From NCBI GenBank assembly GCA_029210645.1, contig JARGFT010000008.1:46728-110727 (forward strand): a stretch of DNA of 64,000 nt, in the 5' to 3' direction. The position numbers and the translations under genes were made by a program. The notes beneath the pieces were generated by a model. That model was not told where the DNA came from. It worked only from the letters and a program-made list of their open reading frames with translations, and made no database searches. Positions 46,757-55,125 of the stretch are shown piece after piece; the first letter of the stretch is position 1; each line of letters begins with the position of its first letter. Source of the DNA: Anaerosomatales bacterium. Lineage in GTDB: Bacteria > Actinomycetota > Coriobacteriia > Anaerosomatales > SLCP01.

Positions 46757-47961
46757 TGCGCAACCCGCTTTCCGGATTCGCGGACCCGCTGCGCCGACCG
46801 CGGTATCTCGTGTGGTCGGGTGTCGGCGTGATCGTTCTCCTGACCGTGATGATGGCGTCGCTCGCGGGTACCTCCACGCGCTGGTTCTGCAACGAGGTCT
46901 GTCACGTAGTGCACTACGACAACGCGCGGCAGTACGAGGCCTCCACTCACTCGCGGATCTCCTGCCTTGCGTGCCACATCCCGGTGAACCTCGACGGCCT
47001 GCGGTTCACAGCCGAGAAGGCCGAGAAGCTGCCGGATGTCTGGCACGTGCTGAGTGACTCGTTCCACCTGCCGATGAACGAGGCCTCGCGTATCGCGCTC
47101 ACGATGCCCGAGGGGCAGTGCACTCAGTGCCACAACCTCGCGACCCGGGAGCCCACGCCCACCGACGGGATTCTCATCGACCATGCGGTGCACTCCGAGG
47201 CGGAGATCCCCTGCGCCATTTGCCACAACCGTGTGGCGCATCCCGAGATCTTCGACCTCACGCTCCCCGGCAACGAGAAGCACGAGGACTTCATGACGAT
47301 GACCGCGTGCTTCCGCTGCCACACGCTCACCGACTCCTCGCCGCGCGAGTTCACGGCCCCCGGTGCGTGCAGCGCGTGCCACACGCCCGGGTTCGAGCTG
47401 ATGCCGGGCAGCCACCGGGAGGACGGCTTCTACGCCGAGTACGGTGACTCGTCCGGTCACGCCCGCATGGCTGCCGCCGAGGAAAGCACAACCGCTGCTG
47501 CCGGGGAGTTGTGGGCCGAGGCGGGACCGAAGATCCGCGAGAAGCGGCCGATGCTGCTCTCGCGCATCCTGCGCATCCCGCATGGAGAGCTCACCGACCT
47601 GCCGCCTGCAGGCGTTGTGAACGAGTGCTCGACGTGTCACGTGATGTCTGTCTTCTGCGAGGGCTGTCACGGCCTGGAGATGCCTCACCCGGCGAGCTTC
47701 ACGGCCGAGCACGCCGCACTCGGCGACGCCGATCCGGAGATGTGTGCGAGGTGCCACAACACAACCGGCGATGCCGCGCTCAACGACACCGCCTGCGACC
47801 AGTGCCACCACCCCGCCGGCGACCCGCGCGTCGCGTGGATCAGCGAGCACGATGAGGCTGCCCGGGCCACCGACGACATCAGGACCGACTGCTACCGGTG
47901 CCACGAGGAGCTGTTCTGCTCCGTGTGCCACGTGCGCGGCGAGAAGGCGACGCGGTACTGA
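46756..47961 (+). CDS. Membrane-anchored dodecaheme cytochrome c (NapC/NrfH-like N-terminus)
   Basis: 401 residues from ATG 46756; the ORF-track start lies inside the previous gene. One N-terminal helix (YLVWSGVGVIVLLTVMMASLAG) anchors it, followed by CNEVCH (CX3CH) and eleven CXXCH motifs: CLACH, CTQCH, CAICH, CFRCH, CSACH, CSTCH, CEGCH, CARCH, CDQCH, CYRCH, CSVCH. The N-terminal part resembles NapC/NrfH quinol-oxidising cytochromes, so it may exchange electrons with menaquinol and a surface relay. Confidence 0.9.
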   Translation: MRNPLSGFADPLRRPRYLVWSGVGVIVLLTVMMASLAGTSTRWFCNEVCHVVHYDNARQYEASTHSRISCLACHIPVNLDGLRFTAEKAEKLPDVWHVLSDSFHLPMNEASRIALTMPEGQCTQCHNLATREPTPTDGILIDHAVHSEAEIPCAICHNRVAHPEIFDLTLPGNEKHEDFMTMTACFRCHTLTDSSPREFTAPGACSACHTPGFELMPGSHREDGFYAEYGDSSGHARMAAAEESTTAAAGELWAEAGPKIREKRPMLLSRILRIPHGELTDLPPAGVVNECSTCHVMSVFCEGCHGLEMPHPASFTAEHAALGDADPEMCARCHNTTGDAALNDTACDQCHHPAGDPRVAWISEHDEAARATDDIRTDCYRCHEELFCSVCHVRGEKATRY

Positions 47962-47982
47962 GGCTGGCGCGCCCGGGACGTG

Positions 47983-48012
47983 TGTCTTACAAGCGGTTAG
48001 GAAAGTAAGACA
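47983..48012 (+). promoter_or_regulatory. Operator-like inverted repeat upstream of the toxin-antitoxin pair
   Basis: TGTCTTAC and GTAAGACA are perfect 8-base arms separated by 14 bases, ending 37 bases before the AbrB-type antitoxin start. Such repeats are usual autoregulatory sites of VapBC-type modules. Confidence 0.55.
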
Positions 48013-48049
48013 TTCATGCAGCGTGTGAGTTCCCGGGAGGCGGGCCGAG

Positions 48050-48307
48050 ATGCGCGTGACCGTGTCGTCGAAGGGGCAGATCGTGCTACCGGCGGATATT
48101 CGTCGCAAGTACCGCTTGAGCGCGGGTACTCGACTGCAGCTCGTGGATCTTGGTGGTCAGATCTCCCTCGTGCCGGCGATGGATGATGCCGTGCTGGAGT
48201 CCTTCGGGATGCTCGAGGACGGGCCCTCCACCGCGGACCTTGAGCGTGCTCGTCGGGAGGACCGTCGCCGCGAGGACCGCACCCGCCAGAAAGACGCCGG
48301 GCGGTGA
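48050..48307 (+). CDS. AbrB/MazE-fold antitoxin (VapB-like)
   Basis: 85 residues: MRVTVSSKGQIVLPADIRRKYRLSAGTRLQLVDLGGQISLVPA is a swapped-hairpin SpoVT-AbrB domain. The C-terminal charged tail (ERARREDRRREDRTRQKDAGR) would wrap the toxin. CGGGAGG precedes the ATG. It overlaps the PIN toxin gene by 4 bases. Confidence 0.85.
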   Translation: MRVTVSSKGQIVLPADIRRKYRLSAGTRLQLVDLGGQISLVPAMDDAVLESFGMLEDGPSTADLERARREDRRREDRTRQKDAGR

Positions 48308-48717
48308 GCGCGGGACCCGCAGTCGTGCTCGATGCGTGGGCGGTGATGGCGTACCTGCGGGGCGAGGCGGCGGGCGAGGTTGTTCGCGACCTCCTGGCCG
48401 GGGCCCGGGAGGCAGGCGCCGCTCTCCCGCTCTCGGTGGTCAACTGGGGCGAGGTCGTCTACGTCACGATGCGTGCGCGCGGGCGCGAGGACGCGGTGCG
48501 CGTCGTGGCTGCGCTCGATGGATTGCCGGTGGCGGTGGTGGACGCCGATCGTGATCTGACGTCGCGCGCAGCCATGCTGAAGGCAGAGCACCGTCTGTCC
48601 TATGCCGACGCATGCGCTGCAGCCCTTGCGCTCGCACTCGATCTCCCGCTGCTCACCGGCGACCCGGAGTTCCGCGCTCTCGAACCGGAGTTGGCGCTGC
48701 ACTGGATCGGGGAGTAG
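48304..48717 (+). CDS. PIN-domain toxin (VapC-like ribonuclease)
   Basis: 137 residues from GTG 48304. PIN active-site acids appear as VVLDAWAVMAYLRGE, SVVNWGEVVYVTMR, LSYADACAAALA and LLTGDPEFRAL, the usual quartet. VapC toxins cut tRNA or rRNA. With the overlapping AbrB-type gene it forms a complete type II module. Confidence 0.85.
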   Translation: MSAGPAVVLDAWAVMAYLRGEAAGEVVRDLLAGAREAGAALPLSVVNWGEVVYVTMRARGREDAVRVVAALDGLPVAVVDADRDLTSRAAMLKAEHRLSYADACAAALALALDLPLLTGDPEFRALEPELALHWIGE

Positions 48718-48776
48718 GCGATATGCAGGCAGTCTGCGCGCAGTGGCGTGGGGAAGGGAGAGGGTCAGCAGTACCG

Positions 48777-48812
48777 TCGAGTTAGTGAGAACGATCGTTC
48801 CCATTAACTCGA
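48777..48812. repeat. 36-bp near-palindromic repeat, copy 3
   Basis: Same 36-bp element, with AT as the variable dinucleotide. It lies between the convergent toxin and MFS genes, so it cannot be a promoter-proximal site for either. Confidence 0.85.
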
Positions 48813-48884
48813 GGGTCCGGGAAGAACCCTCGGAGCGTCTCGGACAGCGCGCAGCACGTGGCGTCACCCGCGCCCCCGCGCCTC

Positions 48885-50147
48885 CTACGGCAGTGGCGAG
48901 ACCGGCTCCTCGGCGGCGGTGATCGTCGGAATCGCCTCCTCGGGCACCGGCCGGTCCCCGAGCTCGCGGTCGATGCTGCGCGCCTCGCCGAGCGAGAACA
49001 GCGCGAGAGCGGAGGCGAAGAGCGCGCCTGCGATCATCGTGCCCTGAACGCCCAACACGCCCGCGACAGCCGGCGCGATCGCGAGCGGCAGCAGCTCTCC
49101 GAAGCGCCGGTGCGTCTCGGCGGTGCCGATCACCCGGCCCACGGACTCGGGTGGGGAGTCGCGATGGATGAGCGTGCGCAGCAGCGGCTCGAGCAGGCCG
49201 ATGACCGAGCCCCACGCCAGCGCGCCGAGGTAGACGACGCGCATGTCGGCGGTCCCCACGTAGATGATCGACCCGAACCCGCTGAGCGCCACCGCATACG
49301 CGAGCCCGCGCGCCGAGATCACGCTCATCCGCAGGCGGGGCAGCATCGCGGCACCGATCAGCATGCCCGTCCCGAACACCATGTTCACCCAGCCGAGCGT
49401 CTCGATGTCGGCGAGCACCACGTCGCGGAAGAAGAGCGGTTCGAGCACCCCGAACGCGCCGAAACTCAGCCACACCACGGTGCCCGCGAGCACGTAGTAG
49501 CGCAGCGCGCGGATGCGGTAGGCGGTGCGCATGCCGTCGATCAGTTCGGCCACGGCGCGACTCCGCTTCCCGACCGGTCGGGGAGCGGGTGCCCGCACCA
49601 GGTGCGCGCGCCACACGATGATGGCAGCGGCCAGCGACGTGACCGCGTCGATGATGAAGATCCAGTCCACGTTCGCGTAGCGGACGATCAGCGCGCCGAT
49701 CGCCGGCCCGATCACAAAAGAGAGCGATCCGGCACCGTCGAGCATCGAGTTCACCCGTTTGAGTTCCTCGGGCCGCTCGGTGAGGTAGGGGGCGAAGGTC
49801 GCTCCCGCCGTCATGACCGGGGCTCCCACCAGCGCCCACACCGTGCCCACCGCGATCAGCGCCGGCATCGTGTCGGCCCAGATGAAGGCGAGCGCGGCGG
49901 GAACGAAGATGACCTCGGCCACGGCGAGTACCACGCGCGGCCCGTAGCGGTCGACGAGCACGCCGGAGGCAGCGCTTCCGATCAGGAGTGCCACCGACAG
50001 CGCGAACATGAGCACGGCGAGATCACCGGCCGTTGCGTCAAGGTCGAAGGCTGCCTTGCCCCACACGCCGACGAAGAACGCCGCCTCGCTGCCGACGCGC
50101 GACAGGAACCGGGCGGCGACTACTCTGAACAGGTCGATCCGTCTCAT
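48885..50147 (-). CDS. MFS transporter
   Basis: 420 residues with about twelve hydrophobic helices, starting RRIDLFRVVAARFLSRVGSEAAFFVG, with the loop 2-3 motif GVLVDRYGPRVVLAV and the inter-domain loop APAPRPVGKRSR. Resembles the enterobactin-exporter/permease group (MFS_3). Efflux of a small metabolite is likely. ATG 50147 is preferred to the GTG at 50156. Confidence 0.8.
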   Translation of the reverse strand: MRRIDLFRVVAARFLSRVGSEAAFFVGVWGKAAFDLDATAGDLAVLMFALSVALLIGSAASGVLVDRYGPRVVLAVAEVIFVPAALAFIWADTMPALIAVGTVWALVGAPVMTAGATFAPYLTERPEELKRVNSMLDGAGSLSFVIGPAIGALIVRYANVDWIFIIDAVTSLAAAIIVWRAHLVRAPAPRPVGKRSRAVAELIDGMRTAYRIRALRYYVLAGTVVWLSFGAFGVLEPLFFRDVVLADIETLGWVNMVFGTGMLIGAAMLPRLRMSVISARGLAYAVALSGFGSIIYVGTADMRVVYLGALAWGSVIGLLEPLLRTLIHRDSPPESVGRVIGTAETHRRFGELLPLAIAPAVAGVLGVQGTMIAGALFASALALFSLGEARSIDRELGDRPVPEEAIPTITAAEEPVSPLP

Positions 50148-50253
50148 GAACGCCACTCTCGAACGGGTGCCAACACGGCATGATATGCGTTTCGGCCGGC
50201 CGAAGATACAGAAACCGGGTTACCCTGACAGCCACTCGGTGGGTACGGGCGCG

Positions 50254-50283
50254 TTGACACCGGATTATCCCTGCTCATAGACT
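50254..50283 (+). promoter_or_regulatory. Promoter of the 20-heme cytochrome gene
   Basis: TTGACA (50254-50259) and TAGACT (50278-50283) are separated by 18 bases. Transcription should start near 50290, leaving a ~90-base leader. Confidence 0.7.
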
Positions 50284-50308
50284 GTATGGGATGTGCCGCG
50301 AACACATG

Positions 50309-50370
50309 TGCGGCGAACGCAAGCCGCAGTGGGGGCGCGGTCTTGGCATGCCTGGCTTCCCCCAAGGTGC
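50309..50370 (+). promoter_or_regulatory. Structured leader before the 20-heme cytochrome
   Basis: Two hairpins: UGCGGC-8nt-GCCGCA (50309-50328) and UGGGGG/CCCCCA (50330-50364). The second ends on the first base of the ribosome binding site AAGGTG (50364-50369), so it could influence access. No named riboswitch could be matched. Confidence 0.4.
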
Positions 50371-50376
50371 GTGTTG

Positions 50377-52029
50377 ATGCAGCGTACGGCGCAGACGGCC
50401 GGTCCTCGACGCACGTCATGGCTCATCGCCGTGGCGGTGGTGGCGACGGCTGTCGCGTGGGCGGTTGCGCTCAACATCCAGGCGCAGGGAATCCCGGTCG
50501 TGGACATGACCGGCGAGGTCACCCGGGACTCGTGCAGCCCGTGTCACATGCGGCTGGACGAGGCGGACACCCCCGGGCTCATCTACAGCCACGGCACGCA
50601 CATTCTCGTTGCGTGCTCCTCGTGCCACGCAACCATGCCCCACGAGGCCGGGCAGACCGCCCGTCCCGGGATGGCCGGATGCTTCGCGTGCCACGGCGTT
50701 CCGCACTCGGCAGGTCCGGTTCTCGGCTCGGGGGAGTGCGAGACGTGCCACACACCCGCGTTCGATCTGCGGCCCGCCTCACACGTGGATGACTGGGCCC
50801 AGGAGCCGCACGTGCGCGGAGTCGAGAGCGACGGGACCAACAGCTGCATGCTCTGTCACGTCGCCCCGATCGACTGCGATGCGTGCCACGTCGAGCAGGC
50901 GGTCGAGGTGGGGCCCATGCCGCCGCTCTACATCGCGTCGGTGCCCGTGCGGCCCGAGCGGCCCGAGTGGAAGATCTCCCTCGGCGGGCCGGTCACGCCG
51001 GGCCAGTGCATCTTCTGTCACTACGACTTCGACGACTTCGAGCCGGGTCGCATCATCTTCTACCACGAGGACCATCTCTCCCGCGGCTTTGGCTGCACGG
51101 GCTGCCACCCGGTCTTCCCGCACACGCCGGAGGGCACCATCTACAACACCATGGCCGACTGCTACCGGTGCCACAGCCTCGAGCACGCCGGGCAGGGTCT
51201 GGTTGCGACCGAGGAGTGCCTCGACTGCCATCCGCCCTCCTTTGAGCTGGTGCCGGAGAATCACACGCCCGAGTTCACCGCCCGCGAGCATGCGGGCATG
51301 GTCGAGGAGGACGAGACGTACTGCACGCTGTGCCACAAGTCCCCGTTCTGCCAGGAGTGCCACCGGGCGCAGCGCGTGATGGCTGACGGTTCGGAGGCGC
51401 GGTTCGTGATTCCGGAGGACCACCAGGAGGCAGTCTGGCTCTCGCAGCACGGGCCGAAGTTCCTCGACGCCACGGGCACCTGCTGGGCGTGTCACGACTC
51501 GCCGTCGTGCGAACGCTGCCACCAGACGCCGATGCCGCACCCGCCGGGGTGGTTCGAGGAGCATGGCCTCTCGGAGTTCAGCAAGGCGGCCGATGCCGAC
51601 TGCGACGTTTGCCACACGGACCGCCAGTGGTGTCAGGAGTGTCATCACGACCAGGTTCGCCGTGTCGACCTGGTCGAGGAGAACTGCACGCCGTGTCACG
51701 AGGAGATGGCGACGTTCCCGCGCACGCAGCTGCGCGACCAGAAGCTTGCGCCGCATGCGGTTCACTTCGAGGTGCAAGAGGTCAAGGGACGACCGTACCG
51801 CTGCTACGAGTGTCATGCCACCTGGGGCAGCAATGGCAACGGTAACGCTACGGACCATGTTGGGTCCCCTTCAGAACTCGGGCATGACCTTCGCTTGTGC
51901 TACGACTGTCACGGAGCGCTGGACTTCCAGAGTGTCCTGATCGCGCCGTGGCCTGGAGCACAGCTGTGCGGCAGATGCCATCCGGAAGGACCCGTGTCCG
52001 ACCTGGACCCTGCGGCCCAGCTTCAGTAG
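50377..52029 (+). CDS. Membrane-anchored 20-heme cytochrome c
   Basis: 550 residues from ATG 50377, AAGGTG 7 bases upstream. An N-terminal helix (TSWLIAVAVVATAVAWAVALNI) serves as anchor or signal. Twenty CXXCH motifs follow, from CSPCH near residue 51 to CGRCH near the C-terminus, with many extra His for axial ligation. Spacing is irregular, in the fashion of deca- and poly-heme relay proteins. Upstream of TPR and NHL proteins and the hydrogenase, it probably carries electrons across or along the cell wall. Confidence 0.93.
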   Translation: MQRTAQTAGPRRTSWLIAVAVVATAVAWAVALNIQAQGIPVVDMTGEVTRDSCSPCHMRLDEADTPGLIYSHGTHILVACSSCHATMPHEAGQTARPGMAGCFACHGVPHSAGPVLGSGECETCHTPAFDLRPASHVDDWAQEPHVRGVESDGTNSCMLCHVAPIDCDACHVEQAVEVGPMPPLYIASVPVRPERPEWKISLGGPVTPGQCIFCHYDFDDFEPGRIIFYHEDHLSRGFGCTGCHPVFPHTPEGTIYNTMADCYRCHSLEHAGQGLVATEECLDCHPPSFELVPENHTPEFTAREHAGMVEEDETYCTLCHKSPFCQECHRAQRVMADGSEARFVIPEDHQEAVWLSQHGPKFLDATGTCWACHDSPSCERCHQTPMPHPPGWFEEHGLSEFSKAADADCDVCHTDRQWCQECHHDQVRRVDLVEENCTPCHEEMATFPRTQLRDQKLAPHAVHFEVQEVKGRPYRCYECHATWGSNGNGNATDHVGSPSELGHDLRLCYDCHGALDFQSVLIAPWPGAQLCGRCHPEGPVSDLDPAAQLQ

Positions 52030-52033
52030 GCGA

Positions 52034-52062
52034 TTGACAGCCGGAACGGAGCACATTAGTGT
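52034..52062 (+). promoter_or_regulatory. Promoter of the TPR-NHL genes
   Basis: TTGACA (52034-52039) and TAGTGT (52057-52062) are exactly 17 bases apart, starting 5 bases after the cytochrome stop. Arms GGAGCAC (52048) and GTGCTCC (52121) flank the start region and could be a protein-binding repeat. Confidence 0.65.
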
Positions 52063-52072
52063 CGCATTCGTC

Positions 52073-52101
52073 GGCTGGGGGGGGGGGCATGACTCCCAGC
52101 C
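52073..52101 (+). repeat. Run of 11 G within a leader hairpin
   Basis: GGCTGGG and CCCAGCC can form a 7-bp stem; the right end of the left arm merges into an 11-base G run (52077-52087). A length change in the run would alter the loop of this leader RNA, about 50 bases before the ribosome binding site. Confidence 0.55.
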
Positions 52102-52147
52102 GTTCGTGTGTGCACGTTACGTGCTCCGGGCAAAGGAGGCGACTCGC

Positions 52148-53188
52148 ATGCAAGCTGGCTCTGGCGTCGATACGGCGGCCACCCTCGGCCGCGAGCCGAT
52201 CGACCGCGCACTCGCCGTCATTGGCGCAGTCCTGCTGTTCGCCGTCCTTGGCGCAGGCGCCTTCCTCGCGTACTCGGTGATGGAAGGGCGTGCCATCGAG
52301 CAGGGTGCGACGCCGCGCGCGCGCCTCATCTCGGAGCTGCACGACAAGATCGAGGCGTCACCCAACGATCCGTCACTGCGCATCGGTCTCGGTGAAGCGT
52401 ATGCAGCAGCAGGCGAGTACGAGGACGCCTTGCGGGAGCTCAGCATCGCTCTCGAACTCAATCCGGACCACAGCGGCGCCCATCTCGTCCTCGGTCTGAT
52501 AGGTCTGATGCAGAAGGACTACGAGACCGCCGACACCTACTTCTTGAAGGTCATCGATCTGACCGAGGGGACCGAGTTCCAGGACCTCGTACTTAATCGT
52601 CGGTACGCGTTCTACTACCTCGGCGAGTCCGCACTCGACACGAGCCGGTACGAGGAGGCGATCGGGTACTACAAGGCGGCCATCCGGATGAACAAGGGTT
52701 CGGCCGACGCCTACATGGGACTAGGGCTCGCCTTCAAGGGCATCGGAGACCACGTGGCCGCTCTCGAGCAGTTCGAGATAGCGCTTGCTTTCGACCCGAA
52801 GTACGCTCAGGCACATTACGAGATGGGTCAGGTATATATGGCGCAGGATGACCGCATCAACGCAGCGGTGCACTTCGCTGAGGCCGCGATGCTCGCTCCC
52901 GACAACGAGCTGCCCGCTGAGGCGCTCGCGTCGCTCGGCACCGTGGAGGAGTGGGAGGCCACGGCGCGCGAAGCGCTGGCCGCCGGCGACACCGACACCG
53001 CGCTCGAGGCCGTGCTGATCACCAGGGCGCTCGTCCAGGACGATCCCGCCTACATCGTGCTGCACGGCGAAGTTCTTGAGGCCATGGGCGATACCGACGC
53101 CGCCATGGACGTGTATGCTGAAGCACTGGCTGTTGCACCGCAGGATGCTGCGGCAAGAGCCGCTGTCGCACGGCTGGAGCAAGAGTAG
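52148..53188 (+). CDS. Membrane-anchored TPR-repeat protein
   Basis: 346 residues from ATG 52148, with AAAGGAGG 8 bases upstream. One helix (ALAVIGAVLLFAVLGAGAFLAYSV) is followed by about six or seven tetratricopeptide repeats (PSLRIGLGEAYAAAGEYEDALRELSIALELNP, ADAYMGLGLAFKGIGDHVAALEQFEIALAFDP, and so on). TPR proteins act as assembly scaffolds; here probably for cytochrome maturation or hydrogenase/cytochrome complex formation. It is followed by the NHL gene with 31 bases between. Confidence 0.85.
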   Translation: MQAGSGVDTAATLGREPIDRALAVIGAVLLFAVLGAGAFLAYSVMEGRAIEQGATPRARLISELHDKIEASPNDPSLRIGLGEAYAAAGEYEDALRELSIALELNPDHSGAHLVLGLIGLMQKDYETADTYFLKVIDLTEGTEFQDLVLNRRYAFYYLGESALDTSRYEEAIGYYKAAIRMNKGSADAYMGLGLAFKGIGDHVAALEQFEIALAFDPKYAQAHYEMGQVYMAQDDRINAAVHFAEAAMLAPDNELPAEALASLGTVEEWEATAREALAAGDTDTALEAVLITRALVQDDPAYIVLHGEVLEAMGDTDAAMDVYAEALAVAPQDAAARAAVARLEQE

Positions 53189-53219
53189 TCTCAACCACAG
53201 GCGAAGGTGAGGTGCCGGC

Positions 53220-54719
53220 GTGACAAAGCGCCGCAAGCGGCTCGTTCTGGCTATCGCGGTATTGCTGTTGCTCCTTCTCTGTCTGGTGGCGACGATAATC
53301 AACTACCGGGCCACCCGGCAGCTCGCGCTCCCGTTCATCCAGGTATTGACCGCGGAGCTCACACCGCCGCAGTACCTCTACTCCTTCGCCGGTCCGGAAG
53401 ATGACCGGCTGATACGACCGATCGGTGTACTCGAACACGGCGGTTCCGTGTACGTGCCCGATTCGCGCCGCGGTAAGGTCTACGTCTTCAACATCGATGG
53501 TGAGTTCCAGTACACGTTCGGTGAGGATGTGCTCGTCACGCCGCTCTACGTCGCGCGGAACCCCGCCGACGGCTACTTCTATGTGTCCGATCGGCGGACG
53601 AGGTCGATTCAGATCTTCGAGTTCGACGGAACGCACGTCGGTGAGTTCGACCCGAATCTCCCCGAGGACCAGCTTCCCACGTTTCGAACGGGCGGTGTGC
53701 CATGGGTGCCGCTTGCAATCGCTTTCGATCCTGACGGCACGATGTACGTGACCGACCTGCTCAAGTCGCATCGCGTGCTCGCGTTCGATCCCGACGGAGA
53801 GTTCATGTGGTCGTCAGGGGTCACGGGCATAGCCGAAAGTGCGACCTCGAATCCCGGGTACTTCCAGTTCCCGAACAGCCTCAAGGCACACGAAGACGAG
53901 ATTTGGGTCGCCGACAGCAATAACCGGCGCCTCAAGATTCTCAGCCCCGAAGGCGAGCCGATCCGTATCATCCCGACCCAGGGCCTCCCGCGCGGCCTCG
54001 ACTTTGTGACGACCGGGAGCATCGAAGAGACCCCGACCACCTACGCGTTGGTTGCCGACACGCTCTCCCACGACGTCACATTCTGGACTGAGGATGGAGA
54101 GCGGCAGCTCACATTTGGTCAGCGCGGCGTTCTCGAGGGCGAGTTCGCCTACCCGAACGACCTCTCGGTGGGACAGAGGAACCGAATCTTCATCACAGAC
54201 ACGTCCAACGCACGCGTGCAGGTCTGGGGCTGGCCCGAGGAGCTAGCCCCCGTTCCGGCCATCACGGTGCCGCCCTACTGGATGTGGTGCCTGTCGCCGC
54301 TGCTGCTCCTGCCGCTGCTGCTCCTGTTCCGCCGCAAGCACTTCTTCGCTACCGAGGACTTCGTCGAGGTCATGGTTGAAGGCGAGCTGGTCGACCAGAT
54401 GGCCAAGGGTAAGGGGCGCAAGTACTGGATGGTCATGCCTGCCACGTGGGAGCGCTTCCGCGATGTGAAGGTCGACGAAATCGAGCTGCAGTATCTGCTG
54501 CATGAGACCGAGCACTCCGACTCCGATGCGCGCGACATCATGGAGCGTCTCGAGGTCGAGTACGACACGGCCGCGATCCTGTCGGTCGCCATGCGGGCCA
54601 AGGTATTCTGCACCGAGGACTCCAAGCTGAGAAGGCTAGCTCGTGCACTCGAGGTCGATGTCGTCGATCATGAGGAGTACCTTGAGCGTTTCGGCAAGCC
54701 GGACAAGACCGCGCGATGA
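53220..54719 (+). CDS. NHL beta-propeller membrane protein with C-terminal PIN-like region
   Basis: 499 residues, GTG start after AAGGTGAGG. Topology by eye: a signal-anchor helix (LVLAIAVLLLLLLCLVATI), an extracytoplasmic six-blade-like NHL propeller (~45-335; RPIGVLEHGGSVYVPDSRRGKVYVFN, FQFPNSLKAHEDEIWVADSNNRRLKIL), a second helix (WCLSPLLLLPLLLLF), and a cytoplasmic ~140-residue tail resembling a PIN-like domain (VFCTEDSKLRRLARALEVDVVD). It may sense or organise the redox complex. The tail assignment is weak. Confidence 0.75.
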   Translation: MTKRRKRLVLAIAVLLLLLLCLVATIINYRATRQLALPFIQVLTAELTPPQYLYSFAGPEDDRLIRPIGVLEHGGSVYVPDSRRGKVYVFNIDGEFQYTFGEDVLVTPLYVARNPADGYFYVSDRRTRSIQIFEFDGTHVGEFDPNLPEDQLPTFRTGGVPWVPLAIAFDPDGTMYVTDLLKSHRVLAFDPDGEFMWSSGVTGIAESATSNPGYFQFPNSLKAHEDEIWVADSNNRRLKILSPEGEPIRIIPTQGLPRGLDFVTTGSIEETPTTYALVADTLSHDVTFWTEDGERQLTFGQRGVLEGEFAYPNDLSVGQRNRIFITDTSNARVQVWGWPEELAPVPAITVPPYWMWCLSPLLLLPLLLLFRRKHFFATEDFVEVMVEGELVDQMAKGKGRKYWMVMPATWERFRDVKVDEIELQYLLHETEHSDSDARDIMERLEVEYDTAAILSVAMRAKVFCTEDSKLRRLARALEVDVVDHEEYLERFGKPDKTAR

Positions 54720-54743
54720 TTCTGAAATACCGCTCCGGCGCTC

Positions 54744-54794
54744 TTGTAAGATTCGGGGAGCTTGGGTAGAATACCCTCTGTAACAATAGTTACA
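54744..54794 (+). promoter_or_regulatory. Hydrogenase promoter with palindromic operator at the start site
   Basis: TTGTAA (54744-54749), 17 bases, TAGAAT (54767-54772) form a good promoter. TGTAAC-AATA-GTTACA (54779-54794), a perfect 6-4-6 palindrome, covers the predicted start at ~54779, so a bound protein would block initiation. TGTAAC recurs once at 55012 in the leader, and CGTAAC at 55130. Confidence 0.7.
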
Positions 54795-54839
54795 TTGCTG
54801 TGGCTTAACAGGACTTGGCCGCGGATGACGAGATTCGGG

Positions 54840-55125
54840 CACGAGTAGACAGAGGGACCGGCAATCCCTCCCGCAGCCAGCCGGGGTCGCAAGGGGTAAG
54901 AGGGGCACTATGCCGATGTACGGATGCTGCTTCCTCCGGGGCGATGACCTCGCCCCGTTCTGGTCTGCCCTTTTCCCAAGCTCACCTGCGCATTCGCGCA
55001 TCTCAGGTTCCTGTAACCCGTCACGCAACAGCGTGTTTGCACGACCGGATTGTGGTTTCCAGTGGACGGGCGCGGAAGGGGGGATCTGCTAGCCCGCGCG
55101 TGCGTGACGCGCGTTAGTGTTTCCC
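54840..55125 (+). promoter_or_regulatory. Long leader of the hydrogenase operon with attenuator-like hairpins
   Basis: The gap from the promoter to the small-subunit ATG is ~385 bases and holds no convincing gene. A folded purine-rich segment (54840-54930; GACCGGC pairing with GCCGGGGTC with a bulge) is followed by CGGGGCGA-5nt-TCGCCCCG (54937-54957) and a T-containing run to TTTT, like a terminator. A second GC hairpin, CGCGCGT-5nt-ACGCGCG (55095-55113), is followed by TTAGTGTTT. This looks like transcription attenuation by an unidentified sensor. Confidence 0.45.

Noticed and set aside
48157-49839. 560-residue minus-strand ORF across the toxin-antitoxin and MFS genes
   Set aside because: Its product is Arg/Ala-rich low-complexity sequence, antisense to three well-supported genes; typical shadow in GC-rich DNA.
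54840-54930. A c-di-GMP-I (GEMM) riboswitch
   Set aside because: Three short matches occur in the right order but too few bases remain for the second helix and no tetraloop/receptor pair is present.
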